From Amborella trichopoda (Eukaryota; Streptophyta; Magnoliopsida; Amborellales; Amborellaceae), in the NCBI RefSeq assembly GCF_000471905.2, contig NW_006494931.1, positions 3,121,060-3,185,059 of the forward strand: DNA of 64,000 bases. The letters run 5' to 3'. Below the pieces are notes generated by a model. That model did not search any database. It worked only from the letters and a program-made list of their open reading frames with translations, and was not told the origin of the DNA. Positions 12,278-24,289 of this stretch are shown piece by piece. Both the position numbers and the translations under genes were made by a program. Within the stretch, counting starts at the first letter, position 1. Every line of letters begins with the position of its first letter.

Positions 12278-12808
12278 CAATTGTTCGACAACCCGCCCCG
12301 GTCGAATCGAAAACCGGTCGGATTACTTGGAACCCGCCACTAGCCCTGGCTGGTTTTGGGCTTTTAGGGTTGTCAATCGGCTTGACCACCCCAATTTGAA
12401 AATAAAATTCAAAAAATTTATAAACATCTAAAAAAAAAAAAGGATTTTGTTTGTAATGGTTTCATTTCATGTGTTCTATTGTTTTGAAAAATATTGGAAG
12501 TATTTTAACTATAAAAACTTGATTTTACATTTCCCTATATTTTTGGATTATTTCTAAAATATCTTTGGGAACAAATTGATTTTTTAAAGTCTATTTTTTC
12601 ACTACTTTTTTAATCTCATTTGGATGTATTTTTTTAAATTACACTTTAAATATACTTTTGATTTCTTTGAAATTTTTTTAGATTTGTTTAGTTTTTTTTT
12701 TACCCCTTTTTTATCCCGGTCGGGACGTGCCTGGTTAGGGCCGATTCCCCATATCGGTTCTCGGTTCTCGGACGCGGCCATGAGACTCGTTCGTGCAATC
12801 GAGCACTA
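12278..12808. mobile_element. Non-autonomous hAT-type element, 531 bp
   Basis: Perfect 8-bp flanking duplication GTTAATAG at 12270-12277 and 12809-12816. The termini are CAATTGTTCGACAACC (left) and TAGTGCTCGATTGCACG (right, reverse complement), a weak hAT-like pair. Near the left end are CCCCGGTCGAATCG and ACCGGTCGG; near the right end are CCCGGTCGGGACG and GGTTCTCGGTTCTCGG, similar in style to the other hAT elements here. The interior is AT-rich and noncoding. Confidence 0.75.
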
Positions 12809-12816
12809 GTTAATAG

Positions 12817-13521
12817 TTTTTTATATTCTTCTTCCCAAAATTCATAAATATTTATTGCCTTACTATATTAGAAGTGATCACAATATTCGAACCAACCAAC
12901 TTCAATGAAAAATAAAAACAAAAATAAAAAACAAAAAAATTCTACTCTGCAGTTCGGACTCTTGTGTAAAAAACGAATGAGGTCCCCAAGATAAATAAAT
13001 ATTGTTCAACTTTGTTGGGGGAATAACTAGACGATCAAGTTTTCAAAACCTTTTTTTTGTATTTCTTTAATCTACTGATATATATAGATCTTAAAATTAC
13101 TCTAGAAACTCTTTCCATGTATCTATTTTTCTTAAGAGAAGTTAATTTTTAGGAAAATTATAGATACCCCTTGATATATGGCTAAAATGATGATGACGAG
13201 AGATACCCCCTTGATTTAGGCATGCCACTCCCAATATTTCATAATTCACACTCCTAACCCTAAAACGTTTTGTATTTCCAATCACCCCTGGAAGTTAAAA
13301 AGTAGGCATTATTGGACCAAAATAAATCTGTTTAGGCGATATTTTCCACTTCTTTTAAGCTGGTTCAGCATATAATGTGCTAGACTGGCACAACTTGATA
13401 TAGAACCGGGCCGGTGGATTTTTGGTTTCAGACCAGCACCATATTCATGTTGTACTTGTCCAGCATATCTGGTTTGACAAACTTTGTGTTAGGATGATCA
13501 TATTTTTGTGCCCGACAAAAA
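12817..13521. other. intergenic, no gene seen
   Basis: AT-rich DNA with no recognisable protein frame, ending at the next MITE family 1 copy. Confidence 0.5.
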
Positions 13522-13904
13522 GTTTATATAAGTGCGAGGCTCTAAACAGCCAAATTAGAGTACACCTCAAAACTTCCGCATGAAGAGGTTGTTTTGATGC
13601 TCAAATATCCTCAAATTGATCATCTTGACCTCAAGATTGATGGACATGAGAAAAAAAGAATAGATTTCAAGTTTTGAAAATAGTGCATCTTATAATGTAT
13701 TTTAAACCGTCAATTTTCAATATTTTCAATTTTTCAAAGATCTGCTTGATCTATAATATTTTTGAAGTTTAAATTTTATAATTAAATATTAAAATATATT
13801 TTAAGGCCATCACAAAGATTTCCAGTTTTGAAACCAAATTTCTTGACGCTATTTAAAGATGCGCTTTATTTTGATTGTTTAGAGCCTCCACTTTACACAA
13901 AGTT
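13522..13904 (+). mobile_element. MITE family 1, copy B
   Basis: It starts GTTTATATAAGTGCGAGGCT and ends near TTGATTGTTTAGAGCCTCC plus ACTTTACACAAAG. It has the same internal order as copy A (Leu-rich-looking AT core, CCTCAAGATTGATGG box, CCGTCAATTTTCAA box). A further orphan right end (GAGCCTCAGCTCTATACAAA) lies at 13964-13985, so a second fragment overlaps here. Confidence 0.75.
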
Positions 13905-14566
13905 AAACTAGTGGTATTCTAGTCCAAAAAAAAAACAGTTTTTTTCCTTGGGATACGATGTCTTGAGCCTCAGCTCTATACAAACCACACCCTTTGGTAT
14001 CATGAGTTTAAAGTTTATAGTGGTGGTATTCTATTCCAAAAAAAATAAGTTTTTCACTTGGGGATACTTGGGGTAAAAACTTGGGGGGTACTTGGGGTTG
14101 GTACTTCAAAGAAAGAACTCACCCAATAGTAGGAAGAACTAGAAAGTACAAAATGGAGGGTTTTTGTAAAAAAAAATTTTTTTTTTTTTAATTATTTATA
14201 ATTTCTTTTCATTTTAGTAAAGTTAATGATCGACCCTTGAAAATTTACCTCGTCGACCTGTGTGTTGAAACTCGTGCCGTAACGGATTGGATCCAAAACT
14301 TGTTTCCCCGTGTACTTCAAACAGGAAGATCAAAAACGTCTTTAGCCAATCTAGCATCCCCTTCATCAAACTTTCCGGCACCCCATGGTTCACTAGCTGC
14401 AATTTTTAATACAACAAATAAAACATGAACCATTTAAAAATCTATTCCAACTCAGACCTTGTGCACTTTTAATACGTATTTTGAAATTACATAAAAAGTT
14501 AAAAAAAAAATACTATATCGTTCCTGTTTTATTGGTATTTTGATTTACTTTTTTACAATTTTTTTA
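13905..14566. other. intergenic with MITE fragment, no gene
   Basis: Contains the orphan family 1 terminus at about 13964-13985 and two nearly identical phrases ATTCTAGTCCAAAAAAAA (about 13917) and ATTCTATTCCAAAAAAAA (about 14029), consistent with an internal duplication. No gene. Confidence 0.5.
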
Positions 14567-15012
14567 GGGAAAATTCATATAGAACCCTAATTTTTCATAT
14601 TATTTCATGATAGACCCTCTTTCCGTTTTTCTTTCAAGCGCTATAAAAAAACCCCTAAAGATTTTAACCCACCCCCTCATCTCTTATCTTCCTCTTTGAT
14701 TGACTTTTGACCATAAGAATTAGTTCTAATAAAAAAATTATACCATTTCAACCTAAAAACTTTTTTACTTAAAAACTTTTTTACTTTTTTTTCCTTTTCC
14801 ACCCATTAAAAAAGTTTTTGAGTTGAAATGGTGGTATAAAAATATTTTTTGGGGTTAATTTTTATGATCAAAAGTCAATAAAAGATGGGGATAAGAGATG
14901 AGGGGGTATGGTAAAATCTTTAAAGATTTTTTTATGCCGATTGAATGAACAAAGGAACGAGGGTCCACTATGACATAATATGAAGAATTAGGGTTCTATA
15001 CGAAATTTTTCC
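14567..15012. mobile_element. Mutator-type foldback MITE, 446 bp
   Basis: Nearly the whole element is one long imperfect inverted repeat of about 200 bp per arm. The left arm opens GGGAAAATTCATATAGAACC. The right arm in reverse complement opens GGAAAAATTTCGTATAGAAC. The flanks are ATTTTTTTA (14558-14566) and ACTTTTTTA (15013-15021), matching at 8 of 9 bases, which is the 9-bp duplication expected of Mutator-like elements. The RNA would fold into a long hairpin. Confidence 0.8.
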
Positions 15013-15099
15013 ACTTTTTTAAATAGAAAGTAAATTACAGCACTCAGTGACTCTCTCTCACTGACATGCACGGTCTCCCCCCTTCCTCTCAAACTCACC

Positions 15100-15392
15100 C
15101 TAAAGAAACCCCATATAGCGCACGCCTAAGCAAGGTTGTGAATAGCCTTCGACCTCACCGTGGCTTCTTTGGCATGCAGGAATGAGAAATCGATGGTCGG
15201 AAGTTGCTCTTCCACTGATGAAGAAGAAACGTTAGAAGCGGTTAGGTCCAGTGGAAATGCATGAGTTGGGGGTATCGATGTAAGCAGGCCGAACTTTGCT
15301 AGTTCTTTTAGTCCTTTTGCCCCATCAAATCCACTACCAGAGGTTGGCATGGCAGGTACAGGAGCTCCTTCAATGGCCTTCCCAGAAACCAT
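15100..15392 (-). pseudogene. First exon of a 2-oxoglutarate/Fe(II) dioxygenase, dead fragment
   Basis: Read on the minus strand from a likely start at 15392 (MVSGKAIEGAPVPAM), the frame gives KGLKELAKFGLL, IPPTHAFPLDL, LPTIDFSFLHA and SKAIHNLA, the N-terminal pattern of plant 2-oxoglutarate-dependent dioxygenases (DIOX_N; DMR6/flavanone-hydroxylase-like superfamily). An in-frame TAG at 15126-15128 stands where the family usually has a basic residue. Reading continues as ACAIWGFF, followed by a good splice donor AGGTGAGT at about 15088-15095. The remaining exons with the HxD...H iron site and the RxS site are absent; a Mutator MITE begins just downstream. An upstream ATG at 15443 gives a basic extension untypical of the family. 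Subfamily cannot be set from this much. Confidence 0.7.
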
Positions 15393-15597
15393 ATCTCTCT
15401 CTCTCACTTTCTCTCTGCGGCCCTTCCCTGTGAATGTGTGCACTACATGGCAGTGAACATGGCCTTAAATGTACTCTTAACATGTACGGTCTAAACCTTG
15501 GACCACAGGCTTTAAATTCATGCCAAGCTAGTCCTTCCCCTGCTAAAATGAATCCTTGACAATTTTGATGGACGCCTATGATATATCCAACGGTGCA

Positions 15598-15964
15598 GTT
15601 TGTATAGAGCTGAGGCTCTAAACAATCAAACTAATGCCCATTGAGAAATGTGGTTTCAATACTAGAAATCTTTGTAAAAGTCTCAAACTATATTTTTATT
15701 TTTAATTATAAAATTTAAAGTTTAAAAAATAGTGTAGATCGAGCATATCTATGAAAACTTAAAAATCTTGAAAATTGATGGTCCAAAGATGCTTTACAAG
15801 ATGCACTATTTTCAAAACTTAAAATCCATGTTTTTCTCATGTCCATACATCTTGATGTCGAGATGATCAGTTTAGGAATATTTGAGCATCAAAGTGACTT
15901 CTTTTAGTAAAATTTTTTAGATGGTCTCAAATTTGATTGTTTAGAGCCTCGGCTCTATATAAAC
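15598..15964 (-). mobile_element. MITE family 1, copy C (best termini)
   Basis: This copy has the clearest terminal inverted repeat. The left end is GTTTGTATAGAGCTGAGGCT and the right end in reverse complement is GTTTATATAGAGCCGAGGCT; both continue CTAAACAATCAAA. The internal landmarks are in reverse order relative to copy A. Length 367 bp. It sits in a GGTGCA...TTTTTC context also seen at other copies. Confidence 0.85.
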
Positions 15965-17363
15965 TTTTTCTATATTTTAAAAAAAAAAAACATTTATAAA
16001 AAAGTGAGACCCTAAATAATCAAATTATGGCGCATCACAAATATTCACTCGAAGAAGAGGTGTGTATGTAGGTAGCACAAGGGGAATGTAAATAAAAGAT
16101 TTCTAGCTACTCCATTGGCAGGCCTACCTACAAGTGCCACTTAAAATGAGAAAATAATCCAAACAAACCTATTAAAACCTTAGGATCCGTACTTGTTTAC
16201 TTAAAATATGCTTCTTTTATTTATAAAATCGTAAAAATACAATGCATAGCAGCATCAAGAAAAATGTGAAAGCATTTACTGAAATTTCTTGTATTATATT
16301 ACTTCTAAAGGAATTTGCATGCCCCACACCGGATCACCTAGCTCCAAAGCTCACTGTTCTAGATCCCTCATATATCTCTTTTAGATGGGAAACTTCAATG
16401 GTACTCGAAGGGGAAAATGAGAGAGCACAAGTAAGAGTTGTATGTCATGTAGACACACTGCACCATTACACCATAAGATGAAAACTAGGGTTTTTCTTGT
16501 TCGGGTTGCCACATTTGGGGCTTTTACTTGAAGCGTTGTACCCCCTCTGGGCATGAGAGAGAAAAGAAAGGGTACATGAGGGAGAAAAGACAAACATGGA
16601 GAGTGGGGCGTGTGGGGTAGAGAGAGGCCACACATTTGTGTATCAGGGTTCATCTATAAGGTGTACTTATAATGGTGTGTGGGAATTCAGGTTTGGGAAT
16701 GCCATGAACAGGGGAGGGAAGCCTCTATTTGCCGAATTCCGCCAGTGAAGGCTATGTAGTGGGTCACCCAGAAATGGGAACCAGGGATGGGTCGGCGCAG
16801 GAAGAAGGGGGCAGGATGGGGGAATCAAAACCCAGTCACCAATGCTAGTGCTCACAGTTTATGATCTATCTTCTTACACCAACCAAACCTAACCTATGAC
16901 CCACAATCTATTGTACGGGTTCATGCTTGGCCAATCCAAGTTGGCTAATAAATGGAGATAATGTGGGCTTATTTTGGACATGTATATGGTAAAGACATGG
17001 CTATCATATGAACATGTTTTACAGGTTTCTCCTTAACGACAAGTCATATCTCATATGGACACGTGAACACTATCATAATGATGTAAGAGCTTCTTTTCAG
17101 TGCATACACACGTCATACCCAACGTTGCTTCCCAAATACATGGCTCTCATATGTCAATGTTGTACAGTGGTAAAGAAAAATCAAAATATAAGTATTCGAA
17201 AGTAAAATGAGATGTTGGTTTTCTTTTTAATGAGCAAAGATCAAGGAAGGAAATGCGAAACTATAAGTTTAAAGGTAAATAATGCACGGATTTATTTAAA
17301 AACTGATTTTTTTTTTTTCTAAAACTTCCTTTGAACAAGCAAAAGTGGGAAGAGAAATTCAAA
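15965..17363. other. intergenic with orphan MITE end, no gene
   Basis: 15985-16040 carries a family 1-like left end (GTGAGACCCTAAATAATCAAA). Frames of 60-90 codons between 16242 and 17205 encode nothing I recognise. Confidence 0.5.
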
Positions 17364-17501
17364 AGAAATTCTAGGTAGATCAAAATCTTTTAGTAAATTG
17401 TGAGCCCATTACACGCATGCAGAAACCCTGCCAGAAATTCTAGGTAGATCAAAATCTTTTAGTAAATTGTGAGCCCATTACACGCATGCAGAAACCCTGC
17501 C
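17364..17501 (+). repeat. Perfect 69-bp tandem duplication
   Basis: The unit 17364-17432, starting AGAAATTCTAGGTAG and ending AAACCCTGCC, is repeated base for base at 17433-17501. It is either a very recent duplication or an assembly artefact. Confidence 0.95.
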
Positions 17502-17782
17502 AGGCTCGCATAGCACGATCCTAGCAGAGTCTTGCATGAGCCACCCATGATCACGGTGTGTTTTCAATCACCCACTATCCTTTTTTTCTTGAAGCTCCCT
17601 ATTTTACTATGGAATTACAAACAATAACCCGAGAAATTTAGCGTTATTTTTTTTGTCAGTTTATGTGAATTTTAGTTTGATGGGCCCTACGGTGGGTATC
17701 AAACTGTTTATATGTGAAGTTGTGGCAAAAAAACACACTCTGCCTGATTTCATGTTTAACTCGATCGATCAGAGGTAAAAAA

Positions 17783-18010
17783 ATAAGGTTCCATCTAATT
17801 ATGGATCACAAACGGGGTCTTCACAGCCTTCGTCATTTGTGGCCATTAACTGCTCCAGCTAAAATCCACCTTAAACCAAAAGGAAAAGGAAAAGGCAAAA
17901 GAATAAGGTTCCATCTAATTATGGATCACAAATGGGGTCCTCACAGCCTTCCTCATTTGTGGCATTGACTGCTCCAGCTAAAATCCACCTTAAACCAAAA
18001 GGAAAAGGAA
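17783..18010 (+). repeat. Imperfect 120-bp tandem duplication
   Basis: Units begin ATAAGGTTCCATCTAATT at 17783 and 17903 and differ by a few substitutions and a short indel. They end in a purine tract (AAAGGAAAAGGAAA). The second unit abuts MITE family 1 copy D. The overlapping 84-codon frame reflects the repeat and is not a supported gene. Confidence 0.9.
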
Positions 18011-18013
18011 ACA

Positions 18014-18390
18014 GTTTATATAATGTTGCAACCTTAAAATGTAGAACTACGGATGCATATAAAAAATCCATCGAAAAAATGTTATTTTAATGTTGACAAA
18101 CCCTCTAATAGACCATCTGGACATCGAGATGTATGATTATCAAAGAACAAAGGATTTTGAGTCGTAGAAATAGTGCATCTTACAACACATTTTCTAGACC
18201 ATTCATTTTTTAAATTTTCATATGGTTATAGATCTACTTGATTTTAACCATTTTTGGAATTTCAAATTTTATAATTAGATATGAAAATAGATTTTGGGAT
18301 AATCCTAAGCATAGTTTACATCAAAATTATATGTTATGATCAAATTTGAAGATGCACCTTAATTGGATTGTTTATGGTTGCAAACTTATC
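18014..18390 (+). mobile_element. MITE family 1, copy D
   Basis: It starts GTTTATATAATGTTGCAACC and ends near GGTTGCAAAC. The internal phrases GACATCGAGATGTATGA, TAGACCATTCATTTTT and TTTTATAATTAGATATGAAA match the family. Its terminal variant (TGTTGCAACC, AGAACTACGGATGCAT) groups with copies G and H rather than A-C. Confidence 0.75.
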
Positions 18391-18912
18391 AAAACGACAC
18401 CCAAAAGACAAATATCTTGGAAAAGCTTTGGTAAAATAGATAGGATTTTGGAAAAAGTCTTTGAAAAGGATAGCAACGAATAAACTAAATAAATTATACA
18501 TAAAAATGTGCGAAAAGAAAGAATATAGAGTGTGGGCCTACTTGTAAGTTGGTCCCATCGGCTTGGTACCGAAGTTGGGGGCTTAAGCCAGAGTAGCCGG
18601 TACAAGACGACCGTTCTACTTGCCCTTCGGAGTTGTTGAGCCAAAGATGCTCATTAAGACTTCACGGTGAGAGGGGAGCACGAAAGTCTAGGATTTAGGT
18701 GTGGTAGTCCACGGTCAGAATTTTAGAGTTTTGGGGGCTTTGTGTTAGGCTAGAGGGCTGGAGGCTTACAAGAATTGCATGAACCTCTGAGGAGTCTAAG
18801 GCTAGGCTTATGTTGAATAGGATTTTAGGGTTCAAGGATCCTATTTGGGGAAGCTCGGTGTAAGTAGACCAAGTTCCCCTCGAAATTGAAGTTAAGATGG
18901 CATTTTTTTATA
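18391..18912. other. intergenic, no gene seen
   Basis: The minus-strand frame at 18372-18644 has no recognisable domain. No terminal repeats were found. Confidence 0.5.
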
Positions 18913-19433
18913 GGGAAAATTATAAAAAACCCCAAGAATACATTTTCTATACAATTTACCTCTAACCTAATTTTTTATCGCACTTTTTTCCCCTAGACAA
19001 ACTTTTTATGCAAATACCCGCAAGGGAAAAAGTTCATTCTCTTTAGATGGAAATGTCGTTCCTGTACACAAAAATCATTTTGGCTAGATTTGACGTTGAC
19101 TTTTGACCCCAAGAACACATTGTCAGAGCGCACCATCACATTGCCAGATCATCTACTGCTGGACAGCCCTTTGCAACTATCGGACCTCACTTTACACCGT
19201 GTTGGAGCCTTACTGCCTAACCGCACTTTACACAGTGCCGGAGCCCTACTGCCAAACCGCACTGTACACAGTGCCAAAGGTAAAAGTAATGAGACTGTAG
19301 TTTAGGTATTTTTTTATTATTTTTTTGGTTGGGGGCATTTGCATAGAAAGTATCTTTTATGAAAAAAAAAGTGAGAGAAAACATTAGGTTGGGGGTATGA
19401 TTATAGTTTTGGGGGTTCTTTCGTAATTTTTCC
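18913..19433. mobile_element. Mutator-type MITE with perfect 9-bp duplication
   Basis: The left end GGGAAAATTATAAAAAACCC and the right end in reverse complement GGAAAAATTACGAAAGAACC open long imperfect terminal repeats. Further shared phrases are CCTAATTTTTTAT or CCTAATGTTTTCT, and TATGCAAATACCC or TATGCAAATGCCC. The flanks are the perfect 9-bp repeat TTTTTTATA (18904-18912 and 19434-19442). The termini resemble those of 14567-15012, so both belong to one superfamily. The unpaired centre holds a GC-richer 36-bp minisatellite. Confidence 0.87.
19188..19285 (+). repeat. 36-bp minisatellite inside the MITE
   Basis: About 2.6 units, each opening CACTTTACAC and containing GGAGCC[T/C]TACTGCC. It is distinctly richer in GC than the MITE arms, suggesting captured or locally amplified sequence. 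Confidence 0.8.
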
Positions 19434-19442
19434 TTTTTTATA

Positions 19443-22400
19443 GGCTAAGGTCCCATGCACCTAATATTTTGTGCTTCATTAAAAGAGGGGGATTTTGGAG
19501 TGTAATGAAGGGGATTTTTTAGGGGGTTATTTGCTACTAGGACACATTACATAATTCCAATTTTTACTTTAATTGTAATGAGAAACTAAGGTTTTAAGGC
19601 TACTCAAAGGTGATTAAGCCTAAACTAGGAGTTTGGTTAATTATGGGCCCCAATGGGGTGTATACAGTATGGGGCTATGGTGCACTAAGGTGTACGATAC
19701 TTGTATGATTCCTAGTGCAGTTTAGGTTAAAATTGTGTTTAGATGAGGTAAAACCTAGGATTTTGTATGGAACGGGTCTAGGAATGGTCTGGATCAGGGC
19801 TCTATGGTCTTGGGGTCATAGGTATCATAGAAATCCCTTAGCTAGAGTAGGGTGCCTACAACATGAAAGCATGTAAGACAAGGTTTTCACCAATGGGTGG
19901 TTGCTTAGCTTTGGGAGCATCCCTTCTCCTGTAAGGTCGACTGGGATTGATGAACCAGATATACTGGTTATCGGATGACGAGGTGATCGAGACCGCTAGT
20001 CTTGTCAAGGAACATGATCTAGAGTCTGAATACTTAAAACCTTGGCTTGAAAGAGTTTACATGAAAGCCTATGTGACACCGGGTTTCACTGATGAGTCGT
20101 TGGTTACCTGGGACCAATCCTTCCTATGGTGTTAAGTTGAGGAGTTGGGTGCCACTTATGGGTATTATGTTGGCTAGAAGTCTGAATGGATGCTCTAGAT
20201 CTAGGGGGGTCCTGATTTATTTAAGCAAGGACCACCTATCTCCTTGATGACACAAAAGCATCCACATTTTGAGTGTCATCCAATACCTGGGCTTTGGCCC
20301 TCACACGAAAATACGACAATCAAGTTGGCGCATGACTCCAAGACCTTGGAAAATCCATCCAGGCCCTAGGTGCTACCTGATTAATATGCTTCTGAGGGTG
20401 CATTAAGGGTGGGGAAGTCATCGATGTGGAGACTAAGCTGCCCAACTCTGGACTGGTACATGCTAGGGTTGAACTGATTATAATGTCGCACATATGTCGA
20501 AGGATGCTAACGTACTTTACGCTAGTTTCCTAGTTTTAACTCGTGGGCCTAGAGGTGACAAAGCACTCAACTCACTACCAGGCTCAACTAGGAGTGCGGC
20601 TTAGCTGAGATACATTTCCCTATGTCATTCAAGTATACATTTCATAACGATGCCCGTAAAAATTGGCCCTAGGTATAAAGCGAAAGACGAGGGTACCTAA
20701 ATACAAAAATATGAAATGTGTCTAGGTTCTAGATGAATTGTGTGAATTTAGACCGAGCCAATCATATGGCAGTCTTGTGGTCCCATTCACAATTGGTCTG
20801 CTAGATGAAGAAATATCACAAGGGTGCCCCTTTTAAAGGTACACACTCCTAACTATACAGCCTCAAACCGCGAGGTGCCCATCTCAACTTTAACGTCTGC
20901 TTTAGGGGTTTTCGAAAACTTTGAAATGGTTTTTTCTGGTATTTATGTATAAAGGAGTATGGAAAAGAGAGCCCTCTGAATTTGAGTGAAATAAGTATAG
21001 CAAGACATAATAAGAACAAAGCAAGCAATGTAGGATATAATATTAATCTGAGTCCCTAACACAATGGATGTGGGCTCAGTTAAATTAAAATAACATGATA
21101 TAGATTTGTAGCGATGTGGCCTCTGTTAAATTAAGGTCTGCAGGGAATCAACCTTATGGATGAGTTGTTTGTAGATCGCTAGCATGCCGACTAAGAATTA
21201 ACCAGAACACATGTTTTGAACAAGAATAGAAATCACAGCAAAAAGAGATAAAAGGGAAGCATGAATCTAATAGAACTTTAAGAGATAGATACATGGACCT
21301 TACTGAAGTCAAGCCCACTGGCTCAGCAGCCACAGTTGGAGTATGGATCAGCCCAACAGTGTCGTGTTGTGAAGCTCTTTACTTGAAGTTTACTTGCTGG
21401 ATCAATTTAGGCAATGAAACCAAGACTCCACGAAGTAGGTATCTATGACTTAGGGTTATAGTATCGTCCGACTGGGGAATCTCATGGGTGATAGTCATAT
21501 GAATTTGAAATGATCGTTCTTAGTCTTGCAGTCTCTAGGATTATAGGTTCAGAGAATTGGTGTTAAGATTTGGAAGCTTAGGTTTAGGGGATGGGTCATG
21601 GAGTTGATTTTGGAAGCAGTCCCATATTCTCCATTTATGGGACTCATTGAGTCTATTTTTGTTCTCCAAAATATGATTTCCTTAGTTTTTATGGGAAATT
21701 GGATTTAATAGAGGTCAACCTAGGGCTAGGGTTTGATTAAGATAGTTTTGGTAGATATTTAATGTATGATTAGAGTTTAACTAGGTGTGTTAGAGCTAAA
21801 GTAGGTTTTAGGTTGAACTAGCCTAGGTTATATGGTTTCAGCTGAAATGGGTATTGTTGGTCTAGGCAGTGTGGGGCATGATGGTCTAGGTTATGCTATG
21901 GTTAACCTTGATTAGATGGTCCAAACTGGTGTTTTCCTATGCTATGGGAAATTAATGTTTGATTCTTATGGGGTGACATTAATCTTAGGTCCTAAGGTTT
22001 CAAGCTCAGGGACTAAGAAATCAGTAAGCTCAGAGTGGGTGTCTACAACGAGTCATATAACTCCAAAAGTGCATCATTAGTCACAAAAAGTATAGACCAT
22101 CCACACCAGTCCAATCTTATCAACTTTGCTCAATTTCCGGCATCAAGCCCTAGATAAGCATCACATGGCCGCTCTCACTAAAATCAACATTTTAACAAGA
22201 AATTAAAATGTATGTAGTCGTACAAGCATAAAGCCTTTAAATGACCACAAAATCCCTAGAGATCTCATCAACAACTTCAGTCCTCATTTATCAATTACCA
22301 AAGTCACTTTGGAGAAAGTTTTGAGATCACACTTTCGAAAATTAGTCTATACTCTCCATCAAAATGCATGAATCTTTGCCTTCATGTGGACCACAATGAA

Positions 22401-24289
22401 ACCACTAGGGGCTCATATGCCTCACTTGGGCTCTCTCCAAACACCATCCAAATCTCATTAAGGTTTCAGGAAATTTCTCCAACACCTTTATTTCAACATG
22501 GGAAAGCTTTCTCCAAACTTCAACTTATCATGGATCAAACTCAAACTTAAAAATGAATGTTCTCCGAGAAAGCTTTATCCATACATTACTTCGCCGCTGA
22601 AATATCAAACAAATTACACGATTTTTAGTGAACAGCTTGAAAAACATTTTAGTAAACATCCTTCAAATTTTGGACCAATTTGGACAGTTCACCTTGAGGC
22701 ACCACGAATGACTTCTAAGGCACACAGTGAAATTTGCAAATCCTCTTGATATCAACCCTAAACCTCTTAATATTTGGAGCATAGTCATATTTTATTACTT
22801 CAATGGCATGATCAAACTTCTAGTCTATTTGAATGTTCCTTTCAAGGCTTTCTCAGCTCAGGACCATATGGTCATTTTATATTTTCTTACCACGTAATAA
22901 AATACACCCAAATAGGTATACGTTGTCCAGAAAATAGGTTTAGATGGAAAGTTAGCAAGGGTTTCGATGTTTAGAGAGAGGTGCATACCTTGTGATCTAA
23001 AATTATAATCTTAATTTATGGGGAATGTCTGCTTGCTAAGGCTATGATAATAACCCTTTGAGGTGAACTATATTAATCTTTATATATTATTATGATATGC
23101 TTTAAATTTTATATACACTCAATTTGTGGTAATATTTATTTATTTAGTATTCAAGTAACTATGTACTTATCATGGGTGAGATCCCAATATTTGGGGATCC
23201 AAGTTTTACAAACTAGGGGATTCCTAAGGACCCTACAATTGGTATCAGCACAAGGTCTATACGAGGGCTATTTTTATATAGAAGAATAAATTACATTGCA
23301 AAATTGGATGATTACATATTTTGAGATGGAAATAATATATAGGATATTTGTAAAATGTCACTATGGATTTTTTCGCCAGAGCGAAGAAACCAATGTATTG
23401 TTCAATGGAAGTTGGCAAGGTGAATAAGGTGATTTTTCCGTCATCGTAGAGATTGTTAAATACAGTAACAACTGAAACACTCTTATATATTTGAAAGAAG
23501 CCCTTATACTATAAAGGGGTCAATGGCACTACGCATAATATTCATCCTTAAGGGGGATCCCTTTGGGCTTATGGGAAGGGGATATCTAAGAGACAAGGTT
23601 CTCGTGAGAGAGGCATGGCCTTGTCAACCAAGACAGTATTCCTCCTCCTGTTTTGGATTGGTTCAATTTCCGCATCTCGAGAGAGAGAGCCTCCCCCTCC
23701 TGTTTTCAAGTGTTCTTTCTAGTAGTAGTGTAGCAAAGGGAAAGAGGGTTATTAATTTGTAGTATTATTCTAGTGAGAGAACGGGTTTTGAAAAGAATCA
23801 ATGAGGATTTCACTAATGCTTAAAGAGATGTATTTTTGTAACCCAAAATTTTTAATCTCCATAGGTAGTAGATTTTGACTTGCCAAAACTGTGGATGTAG
23901 CCTTTGTAGCGACTCATATAATTTTTTTTACTTTATTTCTAATGTTTGATTTGTAGTTATATTCATTTCTTTCACATGTAACCAACTATGTACGCAATCA
24001 CGTACAGGAGCATAATTATTAGAAATACAAGTTCCACATATAAGAATTTCCAAAAGCGTATGTAATATTGACCCGTACAAATAGATGTCGCATGGCCTGG
24101 CATTCAATATTGTCTTCATTGTCAATAATTCCCACTCCCCTGTGACAAAGCAGTCATTTTTATTTTTATCGGAAAAGTTTTACATAAGATTCTCAAAAAT
24201 CTTGTCAGAAAGAGTGTTCTAAAGCTGGATATCCTACTTATCTCAAACTCAACATATGTAGAATAAAGAAAAAGAGAATTTCAAATGCC
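19443..24289. other. 4.8 kb without a recognised gene; possible LTR edges
   Basis: No known protein is visible. Weak transposon hints are GGGTGCCTACA at about 19850-19861 and GGGTGTCTACA at about 22037-22047, both like LTR termini, and ATTGGTATCAGCACAAGG at about 23238, like a tRNA-Met primer site after a CCTACA end. Short frames (19947-20135, 22368-22749, 23523-23762) match nothing I know. The region is plausibly worn LTR-retrotransposon DNA. Confidence 0.45.

Noticed and set aside
19846..22050. A possible LTR pair ending CCTACA/TCTACA
   Set aside because: The two sites share only a short terminal phrase. I could not find matching LTR bodies, a primer site or coding domains between them.
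23230..23300. tRNA-Met primer site at about 23238 as evidence of an LTR retrotransposon
   Set aside because: Only the first nine or ten bases match and no gag or pol text follows; noted as a hint only.
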